NCBI GenBank assembly: GCA_965229005.1
Contig: CBDDIP010000001.1
Location: 1,178,001-1,242,000, forward strand
Direction of reading: 5' to 3'
DNA from: CBDDIP01 sp965229005
GTDB lineage: Bacteria; Actinomycetota; Acidimicrobiia; Acidimicrobiales; Ilumatobacteraceae
DNA length: 64,000 nt
In this document: piece after piece, positions 52,302 to 61,614 of the stretch
Layout of the letters: each line of letters opens with the position of its first letter
Position numbering within the stretch: position 1 is the first letter of the stretch
Made by a program: the position numbers and the translations under genes
The notes under the pieces: model-generated
Databases searched by the model: none
Seen by the model: only the letters and a program-made list of their open reading frames with translations
Told to the model about the DNA's origin: nothing

Positions 52302-54860
52302 GTGCCGGGCGAGCGTGGAGGATGGGGAGCGAGGGCGGGGATCGCAACCGCGGCGATCCTGCTTGCCACGAGCCTCGCCGGGACGCCGCTGTACGTGTCG
52401 GCGTCGGGCTCGGAGGCGATCCAGCAACAGCTGGCGCTGACGTGCGGGTTCGACAGCGGACTCGTGCTCGGACTGCCGCTGATCAGCGACCGCCAGGTGT
52501 CGCTGGGGGAGATCGACGCGCTGGTCGCTGACGTCCCGCACCTCGACGCGCCCATCCTCAACATGGTCACCAACACCGTCGCCGACACGGCGCTCGGCAA
52601 GCGGCGAATCAACCTGCTCGTTCGCCAGGGCGGCGAGCAACAGGTCACGCCGCACGTCACCCCGCTCGCGCTGAACGAGATCGCCGTGCCCGACATCGCG
52701 TTCACCCGCCTCGGGCTGCAGGTCGGCGATCACATGACCGCCACCGACATCAACGGGGCACCGGTGGACATCCTCATCGGCCAGCGGTTCGACAGCCTGC
52801 CCTTCCTGCCAGAGCCGTCGTTCTGGTGCGGGTACAAGGAGCTGTTGCGACCGACATCGCAGGGCGACCCGCCGCCGGCGTGGGGATTGGTGACGCCGGA
52901 GACGATGCTCAGCTTCGGCGGACGCTTCGGCACGTTCCTCGAGTACCGCGTGCAGGATCGCCCGTTCACGTTGAAGGAGGCCACCGACCTCAACCGCGAC
53001 TACGAGCGTGTGGCCAAGGAGTACTCGTTGACGTTCGGCTCACAGAACGTGGCCAACCCGAGCGAACTGCCGGTGCTGCTGCAGCGGGCCAACAGCCTGG
53101 CCAGCGCGGTGGACAAGTCGATCGCAGGCGTGCGGTTGGCGGGCATCGTCGCGGCGATCGTCGTGCTGCTCGCCTCGGCCGTGATGCTGGCCCAGGAACG
53201 CCGGCGCGAGCTGCGGCTGCTCGCCCTGCGCGGCGTGGCGCCGTGGCGCAGTGCGACGCGGTTGCTGCCGGTCGTCGGGATCCCGATCGTCGTCGGCTCA
53301 CTCGTCGGCTTCTGGATGGCGTTCGCCGGCGTGCGCCTCTTCGGACCGACACCCGAGGTGGAGCGCGCCGCAGTCATCCGGGCCGTGATCTCCGTCGCGG
53401 TGGCCACGGTGATCGCCGTCGTCATCGTGGCCGGAGCAACCGCGATCGTCGGCGACCGCTTCGTGGACGCCGGTGCGCGCCGCCGGCGGATGACGTTCGT
53501 GCCCTTCGAGCTCATCGTCGTCGCCTTGGCGTTCTGGTCGTACCGGCACCTCGACGACGTCGGCGGGTTGCGCATGTTCGGCACACAGGCGCGCGGCGGC
53601 GATCTGCTGGCCCAGGCGTTCCCGTTGTTCGGGGTGATCGCCGTCGTCGCGGTCGCTGCGCGCGTCGTACGTTGGCTGGCGCGGTGGCTGCGGCTCACCG
53701 GCCGGCGGCTGCCGCAGTCGATCCGGCTCGGCTGGCGACGAGCCGTCGTGCAACCAGGGTTGACCGCAGCCATGGTCGGCGCGGTCGCGCTCGCGTGCGG
53801 TTGCTACACGGTGTCCACGATGCTGTCGGCCAGTTCGCAGCAGCAGCTGGAGGACAAAGCGCAGACGTTCGTCGGCGCAGACGCGTCGTTGACGGTGTTC
53901 GAGCACCTCGACCTGCCGCCGTCGCTGGCCGGCACGGCGACGCAGGTGGTGCGCATCGAGGGCCGGGCGAAGATCGACGGCGCGCTGAGCAACGAGCCGT
54001 TCGAGATCCTCGGCGTGGACCGGGCCACGTTCGCGCGAGTGGTGCGGATGCGCGCCGACGCAGCGGGCAAGTCGCTCGACGATCTGCTCGCCTCGATCGC
54101 ACCGACCGAGCTCGGTGATCCGCTGCCGGCGATCCTCGTCAGCACCGCATCACCCGGCGAGACGTTCGAGTTCACCACCGTGCAGGGACGGCCCGTCGCC
54201 GTGATCCGACCGGTGTCGACGGCAACGTGGTTCCCGGGTTTCCAGAACGGGCGCAGCTTCGCCATCGTCGACGCCGACGCGTTGGTCAACGCACCGCGGG
54301 AGATCGCCATCTCGTTCCGTCGCCAGGTGTGGCTGCGCGATCCACCCGCCGATGCCGTCACCCAGATCACCGACACGGGCGCTCGCGTCGGCGCGATCAC
54401 CCGCGCCTCCGGTGTGTTCGACGTCGCCAGCTACAGCGCGCAGCGGTGGTCCTACGAGCCGCTGACCGCGCTCGGTGCGTTGTTCGCGGTGGTGGTGGTG
54501 ACGATGCAGCTGCTCGTACTGGAGGCCCGCCGCGACAGTCGGCGGATGTCGCACGTCGTGCTGTCGCGGATGGGGTTCCGCACGCGCGCGCTCTGGCTGT
54601 CGGCGGTGGTCGAAGTCGGTCTGCCGCTCGTGCTCGGAGCGATCATCGGCGTCGCCGCCGGCCGGTTCTCCTCCGGCGCGGCGATGCGCCACCTCGACAC
54701 GCTGCCGAAGCTCAAGCCACCGACCCGACTCGTCGCACCCATCGGCTCGTTCATCGGTCTCGCCGTCGTGCTGGCGATCACGGTGGTCGTGCTCGCGGCG
54801 ATGGCGGTCCGCTCCACCCTGCGGGGTCGCACGATGGAGGTGATGCGTGGAACCGCATGA
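52302..54860 (+). CDS. FtsX-like ABC transporter permease
   Basis: 852 residues with an N-terminal helix, a large extracellular domain (about 35-260), a cluster of three to four helices (270-470), a second extracellular region and a C-terminal helix cluster. This is the duplicated FtsX/MacB-type layout used in lipoprotein or peptide export and signalling. TAGAAC lies 7 nt before the GTG, suggesting a leaderless start. The following two ATPases overlap or abut it, so all three form one complex, possibly with one ATPase regulatory. Confidence 0.85.
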   Translation: MPGERGGWGARAGIATAAILLATSLAGTPLYVSASGSEAIQQQLALTCGFDSGLVLGLPLISDRQVSLGEIDALVADVPHLDAPILNMVTNTVADTALGKRRINLLVRQGGEQQVTPHVTPLALNEIAVPDIAFTRLGLQVGDHMTATDINGAPVDILIGQRFDSLPFLPEPSFWCGYKELLRPTSQGDPPPAWGLVTPETMLSFGGRFGTFLEYRVQDRPFTLKEATDLNRDYERVAKEYSLTFGSQNVANPSELPVLLQRANSLASAVDKSIAGVRLAGIVAAIVVLLASAVMLAQERRRELRLLALRGVAPWRSATRLLPVVGIPIVVGSLVGFWMAFAGVRLFGPTPEVERAAVIRAVISVAVATVIAVVIVAGATAIVGDRFVDAGARRRRMTFVPFELIVVALAFWSYRHLDDVGGLRMFGTQARGGDLLAQAFPLFGVIAVVAVAARVVRWLARWLRLTGRRLPQSIRLGWRRAVVQPGLTAAMVGAVALACGCYTVSTMLSASSQQQLEDKAQTFVGADASLTVFEHLDLPPSLAGTATQVVRIEGRAKIDGALSNEPFEILGVDRATFARVVRMRADAAGKSLDDLLASIAPTELGDPLPAILVSTASPGETFEFTTVQGRPVAVIRPVSTATWFPGFQNGRSFAIVDADALVNAPREIAISFRRQVWLRDPPADAVTQITDTGARVGAITRASGVFDVASYSAQRWSYEPLTALGALFAVVVVTMQLLVLEARRDSRRMSHVVLSRMGFRTRALWLSAVVEVGLPLVLGAIIGVAAGRFSSGAAMRHLDTLPKLKPPTRLVAPIGSFIGLAVVLAITVVVLAAMAVRSTLRGRTMEVMRGTA

Positions 54861-55659
54861 GTCCCGGATCACGCTGTCCGTCGAGATGGACGAGGTGGTG
54901 CCGGTGGTCCTGTGCGCCAACGTCGGGCGCCGCTACCGCACCGCGGCGGGCGACGTGGACGCGCTCGACGACGTCAGCGTGGAGATCGTCGCCGGCACGT
55001 TCACGGCGGTCGCCGGCCCGAGCGGGTCGGGCAAGTCGACGCTGCTGTCCATCATCGGCTGCGTCGATCGCAGCACGTCGGGCAAGGTGTACCTGGATGC
55101 CACCGATCTCGAACGGTTGTCGCGGCGGGCCCGTCGCGAGACGCGGCTGACGAAGGTGAGCACGATCCTCCCGCAACCGAGCGACAACCTGCTCGACCAC
55201 CTCGATGCGGCAGAGAACGTTCGCTGGACGGCACGGCTGCGCGGACGCGAGGCCGGCGACGTCGGTCCGGTGTTCCAGTTGCTCGGCATCGCCGGCTGCG
55301 AGACGAAGCGGGTGCGTCAGCTGAGCGGCGGCGAGCAGCAGCGCCTGGCGCTGGCGTGCGCGTTGGCCGGCGACCCGACGGTGGTGCTGGCCGACGAGCC
55401 GACCGCCTCGCTCGACGGCGCGAGCTCGCTGCTCGTCGTCGCAGCCATGCGCGCCGCTGTCCAAGCGGGCGCCACGGTGGTGGTGGCCACCCACGACAGC
55501 GCGGTCATCGACGCCGCCGATCGCGTCGTCTGGCTCGACCACGGTCGACTGGTCGGACACAGCGACGCGCTCGCTCACTCCCACGCTCCGGCCACGGCGG
55601 ACGACGGCACGAGTGACGCGATCGACGCGGGCGACACGTCGCCGTGGGAGCGGCGATGA
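54847..55659 (+). CDS. ABC transporter ATP-binding protein (LolD/MacB type)
   Basis: 270 residues: Walker A GPSGSGKST, signature LSGGEQQR, Walker B VVLADEP and the switch histidine in VVATHDS. It partners with the FtsX-like permease, whose stop it overlaps by 14 nt. The His/Asp-rich C-terminal tail (HSDALAHSHAPATADDGTSD) is unusual and may bind metal or just be disordered. Confidence 0.9.
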   Translation: MEPHESRITLSVEMDEVVPVVLCANVGRRYRTAAGDVDALDDVSVEIVAGTFTAVAGPSGSGKSTLLSIIGCVDRSTSGKVYLDATDLERLSRRARRETRLTKVSTILPQPSDNLLDHLDAAENVRWTARLRGREAGDVGPVFQLLGIAGCETKRVRQLSGGEQQRLALACALAGDPTVVLADEPTASLDGASSLLVVAAMRAAVQAGATVVVATHDSAVIDAADRVVWLDHGRLVGHSDALAHSHAPATADDGTSDAIDAGDTSPWERR

Positions 55660-56264
55660 GCGCGATCGAGGTGGCGGCGCTGTCCAAGCGGTGGACCGCC
55701 GACTCCGGGCTGCAGCCGGTGACGTTCTCCGTCGAGCCGGGCGAGCTGGTCGTCGTGCGTGGCCGTTCGGGCAGCGGCAAGTCGACGCTGCTGGCGATCC
55801 TCGCCGGATGGTGCGACCCGGATGCGGGCTCGGCGCGCATCGCCGGCACGCAACTGTCGACGTCGCAACGACGTCCGTGGAGCGAGGTCGCCGTCGTGCC
55901 GCAGGTGCTTGCGCTGGTGCCGGAGCTGACCATGCGCGAGAACATCGTCGCCAGCTGCCCGGCAGGTTCGCTCGAACGCGTCGCCGAGATCATCGAGGCC
56001 CTCGGGCTCGAGGAGATCGCCGACCGGCCACCGCCCGACACGTCGATGGGCCAGCAGCAGCGCGTGGCCGTTGCTCGAGCCGTCGTGGCCCAGCCCACGG
56101 TGGTGCTGGCGGACGAGCCGTCGAGCCACCAGGACCCCGCGCACGTGGCCGCCGTGGTCGCCGCGCTGCGCACCGTCGCGCACCGGGGCAGTGCCGTGCT
56201 GGTCGCCAGCCACGACGAGACCGTTGCCGAGGCCGCCGATCGCATCGTCGATCTGGGTCTGTGA
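55656..56264 (+). CDS. ABC transporter ATP-binding protein with altered signature motif
   Basis: About 202 residues. Walker A (GRSGSGKST), Walker B (VVLADEPSSHQD) and a switch histidine (VASHDET) are intact, but the LSGGQ signature is changed to TSMGQQQR. It starts in an ATGA overlap with the preceding ATPase. It may pair with that ATPase in an asymmetric heterodimer where one signature is weakened, as in other ABC exporters. That reading is inferred. Confidence 0.85.
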   Translation: MSAIEVAALSKRWTADSGLQPVTFSVEPGELVVVRGRSGSGKSTLLAILAGWCDPDAGSARIAGTQLSTSQRRPWSEVAVVPQVLALVPELTMRENIVASCPAGSLERVAEIIEALGLEEIADRPPPDTSMGQQQRVAVARAVVAQPTVVLADEPSSHQDPAHVAAVVAALRTVAHRGSAVLVASHDETVAEAADRIVDLGL

Positions 56265-56364
56265 GCAGGTCTGAGCAGGGACGGACCGCGGCCCGTGTGA
56301 ACGCACGGTCAACTCACGGTCCGATGGCTTCCCATGGGGCCCGGGCTTTGACAAAATGTAAAGC

Positions 56365-58950
56365 GTGACCGTCGAGTTCGTCCTCAACGGCACGCCCGTC
56401 TCGGTGCGTGCCAGCCATCCGCACCTGTTGGCGGCCCTGCGCGAGGAGCTCGACGTCACCTCGCCCAAGGACGGCTGCTCGCCCACGGGGCAGTGCGGGT
56501 GCTGCACGGTGCACATCGACGGCAAGGCCGTGGTGAGCTGCCAGCAGCCGCTGACCAAGATCGCCGGCAAGTCGATCGTCACGCTCGAAGGCGTGCCCGC
56601 GCCGGAGCGCGAAGCGTTCGCCAACGCCTTCGCCGCGTGCGGCGGGCTGCAGTGCGGCTTCTGCATCCCGGGCATCGTGATGCGCGCCAAGGCGCAGATC
56701 GACAAGAAGGGTGCGGATCTCGAACGCTCCGACATGGCCCGCCACCTCGGCGCTCACCTGTGCCGCTGCACCGGGTACGTGAAGGTGCTCGACGCGATCG
56801 ATGCGGTGGCCAAGGGCAAGCAGTTCACGCCCTCGTTGGCGGCGACCGTCGGAGGCAGTGGCGCGAAGTACGAGGCCGCGGAGCTGACGCTCGGCGATCG
56901 CGGCTACGTCGACGACATGCGTGTGCCGGGCACGTTGCACGCCGCGCTGCACTTCGCCGCGCACACCCGCGCCGACGTCCTGGGCATCGATCCGACTGCC
57001 GCTTCCGCTGCGGAGGGCGTCGTCGCCGTGTTCACCGCGGCCGACATCCCAGGCGAGCTGCTCGTCGGGATCATCAAGAAGGACTGGCCGGTGATGATCC
57101 CCGTCGGCGGTCGCACCAGCTACGCCGGCGACGTGCTGGCGATCGTGGTTGCCGAGACGCGGCAGCAGGCACGTGACGCAGCCGCGCTCGTCGAGGTGGC
57201 CTACGAGGTGCACCAGCCGGTCACCGATCCGGTGGCCGCGGTGCAACCGGGTGCGCCGGTGGCGGTGTGGGGCACGCAGGACAACGTGCTGTCGGTCAGC
57301 GAGTACGCGCGTGGCGACGTCGACGGTGGGCTCGCCGCGTCGGCACACACCGTGCACGAGACGTTCCAGACGCAGCGCATCGAGCACGCCTTCCTCGAGC
57401 CGGAGAGCACGCTCGCCGTGCCCGGTCTCGTCGACGGAGCGCGACACCTCCAGGTCTACTCCGGCGGGCAGGGCGTGTGGGACGACCGCGACGACATCGC
57501 TCGCGTGCTCGCCGTCGGCAACGACGCGGTCACCGTCACGTTGGTGTCCAACGGCGGCGCGTTCGGCGGCAAGGAGGACATGAGTAACCAGGCGCACGCT
57601 TCGCTCGCCGCGTGGCTGCTCGATCGTCCGGTGAAGTGCACGCTGTCGCGTGAGGAGAGCTTCCTCATGCACGCCAAGCGCCACCCGATCCAGCTCGAGT
57701 ACTGGGCCGGCTGCGACTCCGACGGAGTGCTCACCGCGCTGCGCGTGCGCGCCATCGGCGACAGTGGCGCCTACGCCAGCGTGGGCATGAAGGTGCTCGA
57801 GCGCGCGGCCGGGCACGCCAGCGGGCCGTACCGGTTGCCGGCCATCGACGTGCATGCGATCGCGGCACGGACCAACAACCCGGTGTGTGGCGCGTTCCGC
57901 GGGTTCGGCGCCAACCAGGCGCAGTTCGGCATGGAGGGCGTGCTCGACCGGTTGGCCGAGCAGGTCGGCATCACCGGCTGGGAGATCCGCAAGCGCAACG
58001 TCATCCACCCCGGCGAGATCTGGGGGCCGGGTCAGATCATGGACGACGGTTGCGCCGGCGCCGAGGCGTGCCTCGACGCGATCAAGCCGCGCTACGACCT
58101 CGCTCGCGAGGAGGGCAAAGCCGTCGGGCTCGGGCTCGGGTTGAAGAACTCGGGTCTGGGCAACGGGTTCCGCGAGGTGTCGCGAGCCGTGGTGCGCTTC
58201 CTCCCCAGCGGACGCGTCGAGGTGCGTCACGGCTGGACGGAGATGGGCCAGGGCGTGCACACGGTCGCGCTGCAGGTGGCCGCGCAGGAGCTGGGCATCG
58301 ACCCCAACCGCATTGACGTCATCGTCGACACGACGCGCCAGCTCGGCTTCGGCCAGACCACCGGTTCGCGCGGCACGTTGATGGCTGCCGGCGCGGTGGG
58401 CGACGCGTGCGCGACGGCGTTGGCGGGCGGGTGCGCGGAGGAGATCGACTACGTCGGCGAGCACCTCGTGGACTGGACGCAGCACCTCGGCGACCCGGAT
58501 CACGCGAACCCGACGATCCACGCCGCGTTCGGGTACGCGACGCAGATGGTGGTGATCGATCGGGCGACGGGCGACATCGAGCGCGTCGTCGCCGTGCACG
58601 ACGTCGGCAAGGCGGTCAACCCGCTGCTGTGCGAGGGCCAGATCGAAGGCAGCGTGCACATGGGCCTCGGCTACGCGTTGAGCGAGCAGTTCCCCCACGA
58701 CCCGGCGACGGGCTTCCCCACCAACACGACGTTGCGTTCGCTCGGCATCCTGCGGCCGAAGGACACACCGCCGATCGAGGTGCAGCTGGTGGAAGTGCCG
58801 CAGCCGCGTTCGCCGTTCGGCATCAAGGGCGTCGGCGAGATCGGCCTCGTGCCCACGGCGCCGGCGGTCGCCGCTGCACTCCACGAGCTCGACGGCCAGT
58901 GGCGCACCGTGCTCCCCATGCGCCCCAAGTCCTCGTCCACCGACGACTGA
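56365..58950 (+). CDS. Molybdenum hydroxylase, selenium-dependent xanthine dehydrogenase-like
   Basis: 861 residues fusing an N-terminal two-[2Fe-2S] domain with a C-terminal molybdopterin-binding large subunit. Iron-sulfur ligands are DGCSPTGQCGCCTVH (Cys38 onward) and GLQCGFCIPG with CRCTGY; the Mo domain has GGAFGGKED, AFRGFGANQA and the catalytic VGEIGL glutamate. No FAD domain is fused. This layout, the CSPTGQC spacing and an ssnA neighbour match the selenium-dependent xanthine dehydrogenase family, yet no selD or selA gene is in the window. A FAD subunit gene is also absent here. Confidence 0.85.
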   Translation: MTVEFVLNGTPVSVRASHPHLLAALREELDVTSPKDGCSPTGQCGCCTVHIDGKAVVSCQQPLTKIAGKSIVTLEGVPAPEREAFANAFAACGGLQCGFCIPGIVMRAKAQIDKKGADLERSDMARHLGAHLCRCTGYVKVLDAIDAVAKGKQFTPSLAATVGGSGAKYEAAELTLGDRGYVDDMRVPGTLHAALHFAAHTRADVLGIDPTAASAAEGVVAVFTAADIPGELLVGIIKKDWPVMIPVGGRTSYAGDVLAIVVAETRQQARDAAALVEVAYEVHQPVTDPVAAVQPGAPVAVWGTQDNVLSVSEYARGDVDGGLAASAHTVHETFQTQRIEHAFLEPESTLAVPGLVDGARHLQVYSGGQGVWDDRDDIARVLAVGNDAVTVTLVSNGGAFGGKEDMSNQAHASLAAWLLDRPVKCTLSREESFLMHAKRHPIQLEYWAGCDSDGVLTALRVRAIGDSGAYASVGMKVLERAAGHASGPYRLPAIDVHAIAARTNNPVCGAFRGFGANQAQFGMEGVLDRLAEQVGITGWEIRKRNVIHPGEIWGPGQIMDDGCAGAEACLDAIKPRYDLAREEGKAVGLGLGLKNSGLGNGFREVSRAVVRFLPSGRVEVRHGWTEMGQGVHTVALQVAAQELGIDPNRIDVIVDTTRQLGFGQTTGSRGTLMAAGAVGDACATALAGGCAEEIDYVGEHLVDWTQHLGDPDHANPTIHAAFGYATQMVVIDRATGDIERVVAVHDVGKAVNPLLCEGQIEGSVHMGLGYALSEQFPHDPATGFPTNTTLRSLGILRPKDTPPIEVQLVEVPQPRSPFGIKGVGEIGLVPTAPAVAAALHELDGQWRTVLPMRPKSSSTDD

Positions 58951-59034
58951 CCCGCGGACGATGCGTTTGGTCGCTGCGCCACCGCCAAGGTGGCTGAGGG
59001 TTCAAACGCTGCGGATGTTTGGCACGATGTCGTG

Positions 59035-60054
59035 ATGGCGTCGACGACTCCGGGGCTCGTGTGCGGGCACCACCACCTGTACTCGGCGCTCGCTCGTGGG
59101 ATGCCTGCGCCGCCGGAGCAGCCGCACGACTTCCGCAGCGTGCTCGAGCAGGTCTGGTGGCGACTCGACACCGCGCTCGATCTGGAGATGCTGCGGTGGA
59201 GCGCGATGCTCGGCGCGGTCGAGGCGCTGCAGTGCGGCACGACGGGCATCATCGATCATCACGAGAGCCCGAACGCGATCGAAGGCAGCCTCGACGTGAT
59301 CGCCGAAGCGTGCGCCGAGGTCGGCGTGAACGTGCTGTGTGCATACGGCGTCACCGATCGCCACGGCCCCGACGGGGCGCGACGCGGGCTGGCGGAGAAC
59401 GAGCGCTTCCTCGCTGCGGGCGGACGCGGGCTGGTCGGCGTGCACGCCGCGTTCACGTGCGACGACGTGACGTTGGAAGCGGCGGCTGATCTCGCCACGC
59501 GACACGGCGTGGGTGTGCACATCCACGTCGCCGAAGGCGTCGACGACGTCACCGCCGGGCAGCGGCTGGCGGCGATGTGCACGGACGACTGGTTGATCGT
59601 GCATTGCGTCCACCTCGACCGCGACCTGCCGGGCACCATCGCCCACAACCCGCGCAGCAACATGAACAACGCGGTCGGTTACGCCAACCCGGCGGCGCGC
59701 CCGAACCGCGTGGTGCTCGGCACCGACGGCATCGGCGCCGACATGCTCGAGGAGTTCCGCCTCGCCTACGTCGCCCAACGCGCCGTGGACATCACCGCAT
59801 CACCCGACACCGCGTGGTCGTGGCTGCAGGAGGGCTACCGGTTCATCCCCGAGGCTCGTGACGACACGGTGACGTGGAACTACGACCACGCCGACTCGCC
59901 GTGGCACGTCGCCTTCAGCCCGGGCATCCGCGCCCTGCACGTGCAGCGCGGCGACGAGGCACTGCTGGTCGACGGTCGGCCCACCTTCGTCGACATCGAC
60001 GAGGTCCGCGCCAAGGCCGCAGAACAAGCCCAGCGCCTCTTCGCCCGCCTCTGA
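59035..60054 (+). CDS. ssnA: SsnA-like amidohydrolase, N-terminally short
   Basis: About 339 residues from ATG 59035 (a GTG at 58990 would add 15). It matches putative aminohydrolase SsnA: HHHLYSALARGMP, VWWRLDTALDLEMLR, IIDHHESPNAIEGSLD, metal His in VHIHVAE, VHCVHL and the NPRSNMNNAVGYA signature, with LGTDGIGADM. SsnA-type enzymes are encoded beside selenium-dependent molybdenum hydroxylases. The usual N-terminal beta-sandwich of about 60 residues is missing and no other frame encodes it, so it may be truncated or have lost that half. The metal site itself looks complete. Confidence 0.85.
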   Translation: MASTTPGLVCGHHHLYSALARGMPAPPEQPHDFRSVLEQVWWRLDTALDLEMLRWSAMLGAVEALQCGTTGIIDHHESPNAIEGSLDVIAEACAEVGVNVLCAYGVTDRHGPDGARRGLAENERFLAAGGRGLVGVHAAFTCDDVTLEAAADLATRHGVGVHIHVAEGVDDVTAGQRLAAMCTDDWLIVHCVHLDRDLPGTIAHNPRSNMNNAVGYANPAARPNRVVLGTDGIGADMLEEFRLAYVAQRAVDITASPDTAWSWLQEGYRFIPEARDDTVTWNYDHADSPWHVAFSPGIRALHVQRGDEALLVDGRPTFVDIDEVRAKAAEQAQRLFARL

Positions 60055-60107
60055 CTCGCACCGTTTGTGCACGGACCGGGCTCCTGGGCCGCTTCGTGCA
60101 CGAACGC

Positions 60108-60464
60108 TCAGGCGGAATCGAGTTGGACGATGAGCTTCTTGGGGGCGACGGTGCGGTACGCGTCCTCGACGATGTCGGCGATCTCGTCCCAGTCGACGGG
60201 CACGTCGAGGTAGACGCCGAGCCAACCGCGAACGCCGACGTACGGCGGACGGAAGAACGACTCGGGCCGGGCGGCGACGAGGTCCTGCTGCACACCGGGC
60301 GGCGCCGCGCACCAGAATCCGACGCGGTCGTCGTGGTGCTGATCGGCGAACATCACGAACTGCTTGCGCACGAACCACGACGGCTCACCGTGGCTGACCT
60401 TCTCGGTCGCCTCGGGCAACGACATGCAGATCTTGCGCAACGCGGCGACGGGATCACGAGCCAT
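60108..60464 (-). CDS. YjbR/MmcQ family protein
   Basis: About 118 residues from ATG 60464. The family hallmarks SLPEATEKVSHGEPSWFVRK (CyaY-like fold), then FADQHHDDRVGFWC and YVGVRGWLGVYLDVPVDWDE are visible. Members are small nucleic-acid-binding-like proteins without a firm function. It is divergent from the LLM-class oxidoreductase gene. Confidence 0.85.
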   Translation of the reverse strand: MARDPVAALRKICMSLPEATEKVSHGEPSWFVRKQFVMFADQHHDDRVGFWCAAPPGVQQDLVAARPESFFRPPYVGVRGWLGVYLDVPVDWDEIADIVEDAYRTVAPKKLIVQLDSA

Positions 60465-60508
60465 GCGCCCAGTCTCGCGAAACGAGGACCGCAACTACGC
60501 TCACGCGG

Positions 60509-61513
60509 ATGACCACGCCCGTCGCCCTCTACCTCCAAGACGCCCACGACATCCGCGAGGGCATCGACATCGTTCGGTACGCGGAGCAGCAGGGCTTCGA
60601 TGCGGTGTGGCAGGCGGACAGCCGGTTGGTGCGCGACGCGGTCGTGCCGATGGCTGCGTTCGCTGCCAGCACCGATCGCATCAAGGTCGGCAGTGGCGTC
60701 ATCGACATCTGGACGCGCAACCCGGCGCGACTGGCGAGCACGTTCTCGACGCTCGACGACCTCGCCCCCGGTCGGATCATCTGCGGCCTGGGCGCGTGGT
60801 GGGATCCGCTGGCGTCGAAGGTCGGCATCAAGCGCGAGCGCCCGCTGACGGTGATGCGCGAGGTCGTCACGGTCGTGCGCGCGCTGCTGGCCAACGAGAC
60901 GGTCGACTTCGACGGGTTCTTCGCCCACCTCGACGGCGTCGAGCTGGACTACGTGCACCAGGAGCGGCGGCCGAAGGACGTGCCGATCTACATCGGCGCG
61001 ACGGGCATGCAGATGATGGAACTGACCGGCGAGATCGCCGACGGCGCCGTGCTCAACTACCTCGTGTCGCCCGCCTACAACCGCGACGCGATCGCTGCCC
61101 TCGAGCGCGGCGCGGCGAAGGCGGGCAAGACCATCGACGACATCGATCGGCCGCAGCTGGTGGTGTGCAGCGTCGACAACGATCGGGCGAAGGCGCTCGA
61201 CGGTGCTCGCCTGTTGGTGACCCAGTACCTCGGTCAGCAACCGCACATCATGAAGGCGTCGGGGGTGCCGCAGGAGCTGCTCGACGAGATCGGCAAGGTG
61301 CTCACGTGGCCGGCCACGCACGATCAGGTGGTGGCCGCGAGCAAGCTCGTGCCGGACGACATCGTGCAGATGATCACGGCCAGCGGCGAGCCCGACGAGG
61401 TGCGCGCCAAGGTCGACGAGTACATCACCAACGGCTGCACCTGCCCGATCCTCTACCCCCTCGGTGACGACGTCCGCCTGATGATCGACACGTTTCAAGG
61501 CGGTGCTCGCTGA
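60509..61513 (+). CDS. LLM-class flavin/F420-dependent oxidoreductase
   Basis: 334 residues with the luciferase-like TIM barrel: N-terminal EQQGFDAVWQADSRLVRD, TDRIKVGSGVIDIWTRNPA and PVPIYIGATGMQM-like segment (DVPIYIGATGMQMMELTGEI). Actinobacterial members use FMN or coenzyme F420. The most similar type by eye is the methylene-tetrahydromethanopterin-reductase-like group. TACGCT lies 7 nt before the ATG. Substrate unknown. Confidence 0.88.
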   Translation: MTTPVALYLQDAHDIREGIDIVRYAEQQGFDAVWQADSRLVRDAVVPMAAFAASTDRIKVGSGVIDIWTRNPARLASTFSTLDDLAPGRIICGLGAWWDPLASKVGIKRERPLTVMREVVTVVRALLANETVDFDGFFAHLDGVELDYVHQERRPKDVPIYIGATGMQMMELTGEIADGAVLNYLVSPAYNRDAIAALERGAAKAGKTIDDIDRPQLVVCSVDNDRAKALDGARLLVTQYLGQQPHIMKASGVPQELLDEIGKVLTWPATHDQVVAASKLVPDDIVQMITASGEPDEVRAKVDEYITNGCTCPILYPLGDDVRLMIDTFQGGAR

Positions 61514-61515
61514 CG

Positions 61516-61562
61516 CTCGCCTGCCGTGTTCGCTCGCTGCGCTCGCTCACCCGAACTCCAGC
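61516..61562 (+). repeat. Dispersed intergenic repeat, copy 2
   Basis: The 47-bp partner of 41431-41476, in the same orientation. It lies directly after the oxidoreductase gene and before the promoter of the ABC importer. Confidence 0.7.
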
Positions 61563-61614
61563 CGGAGCGCAGTTCCGGACAAGTCTGTGACGCGACCTGC
61601 CTAAGGTGGGTCGG

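Noticed and set aside
56314..58884. Minus-strand open frame of 856 codons across the molybdenum hydroxylase
   Set aside because: The plus strand carries all iron-sulfur and molybdopterin motifs; the minus frame has none.
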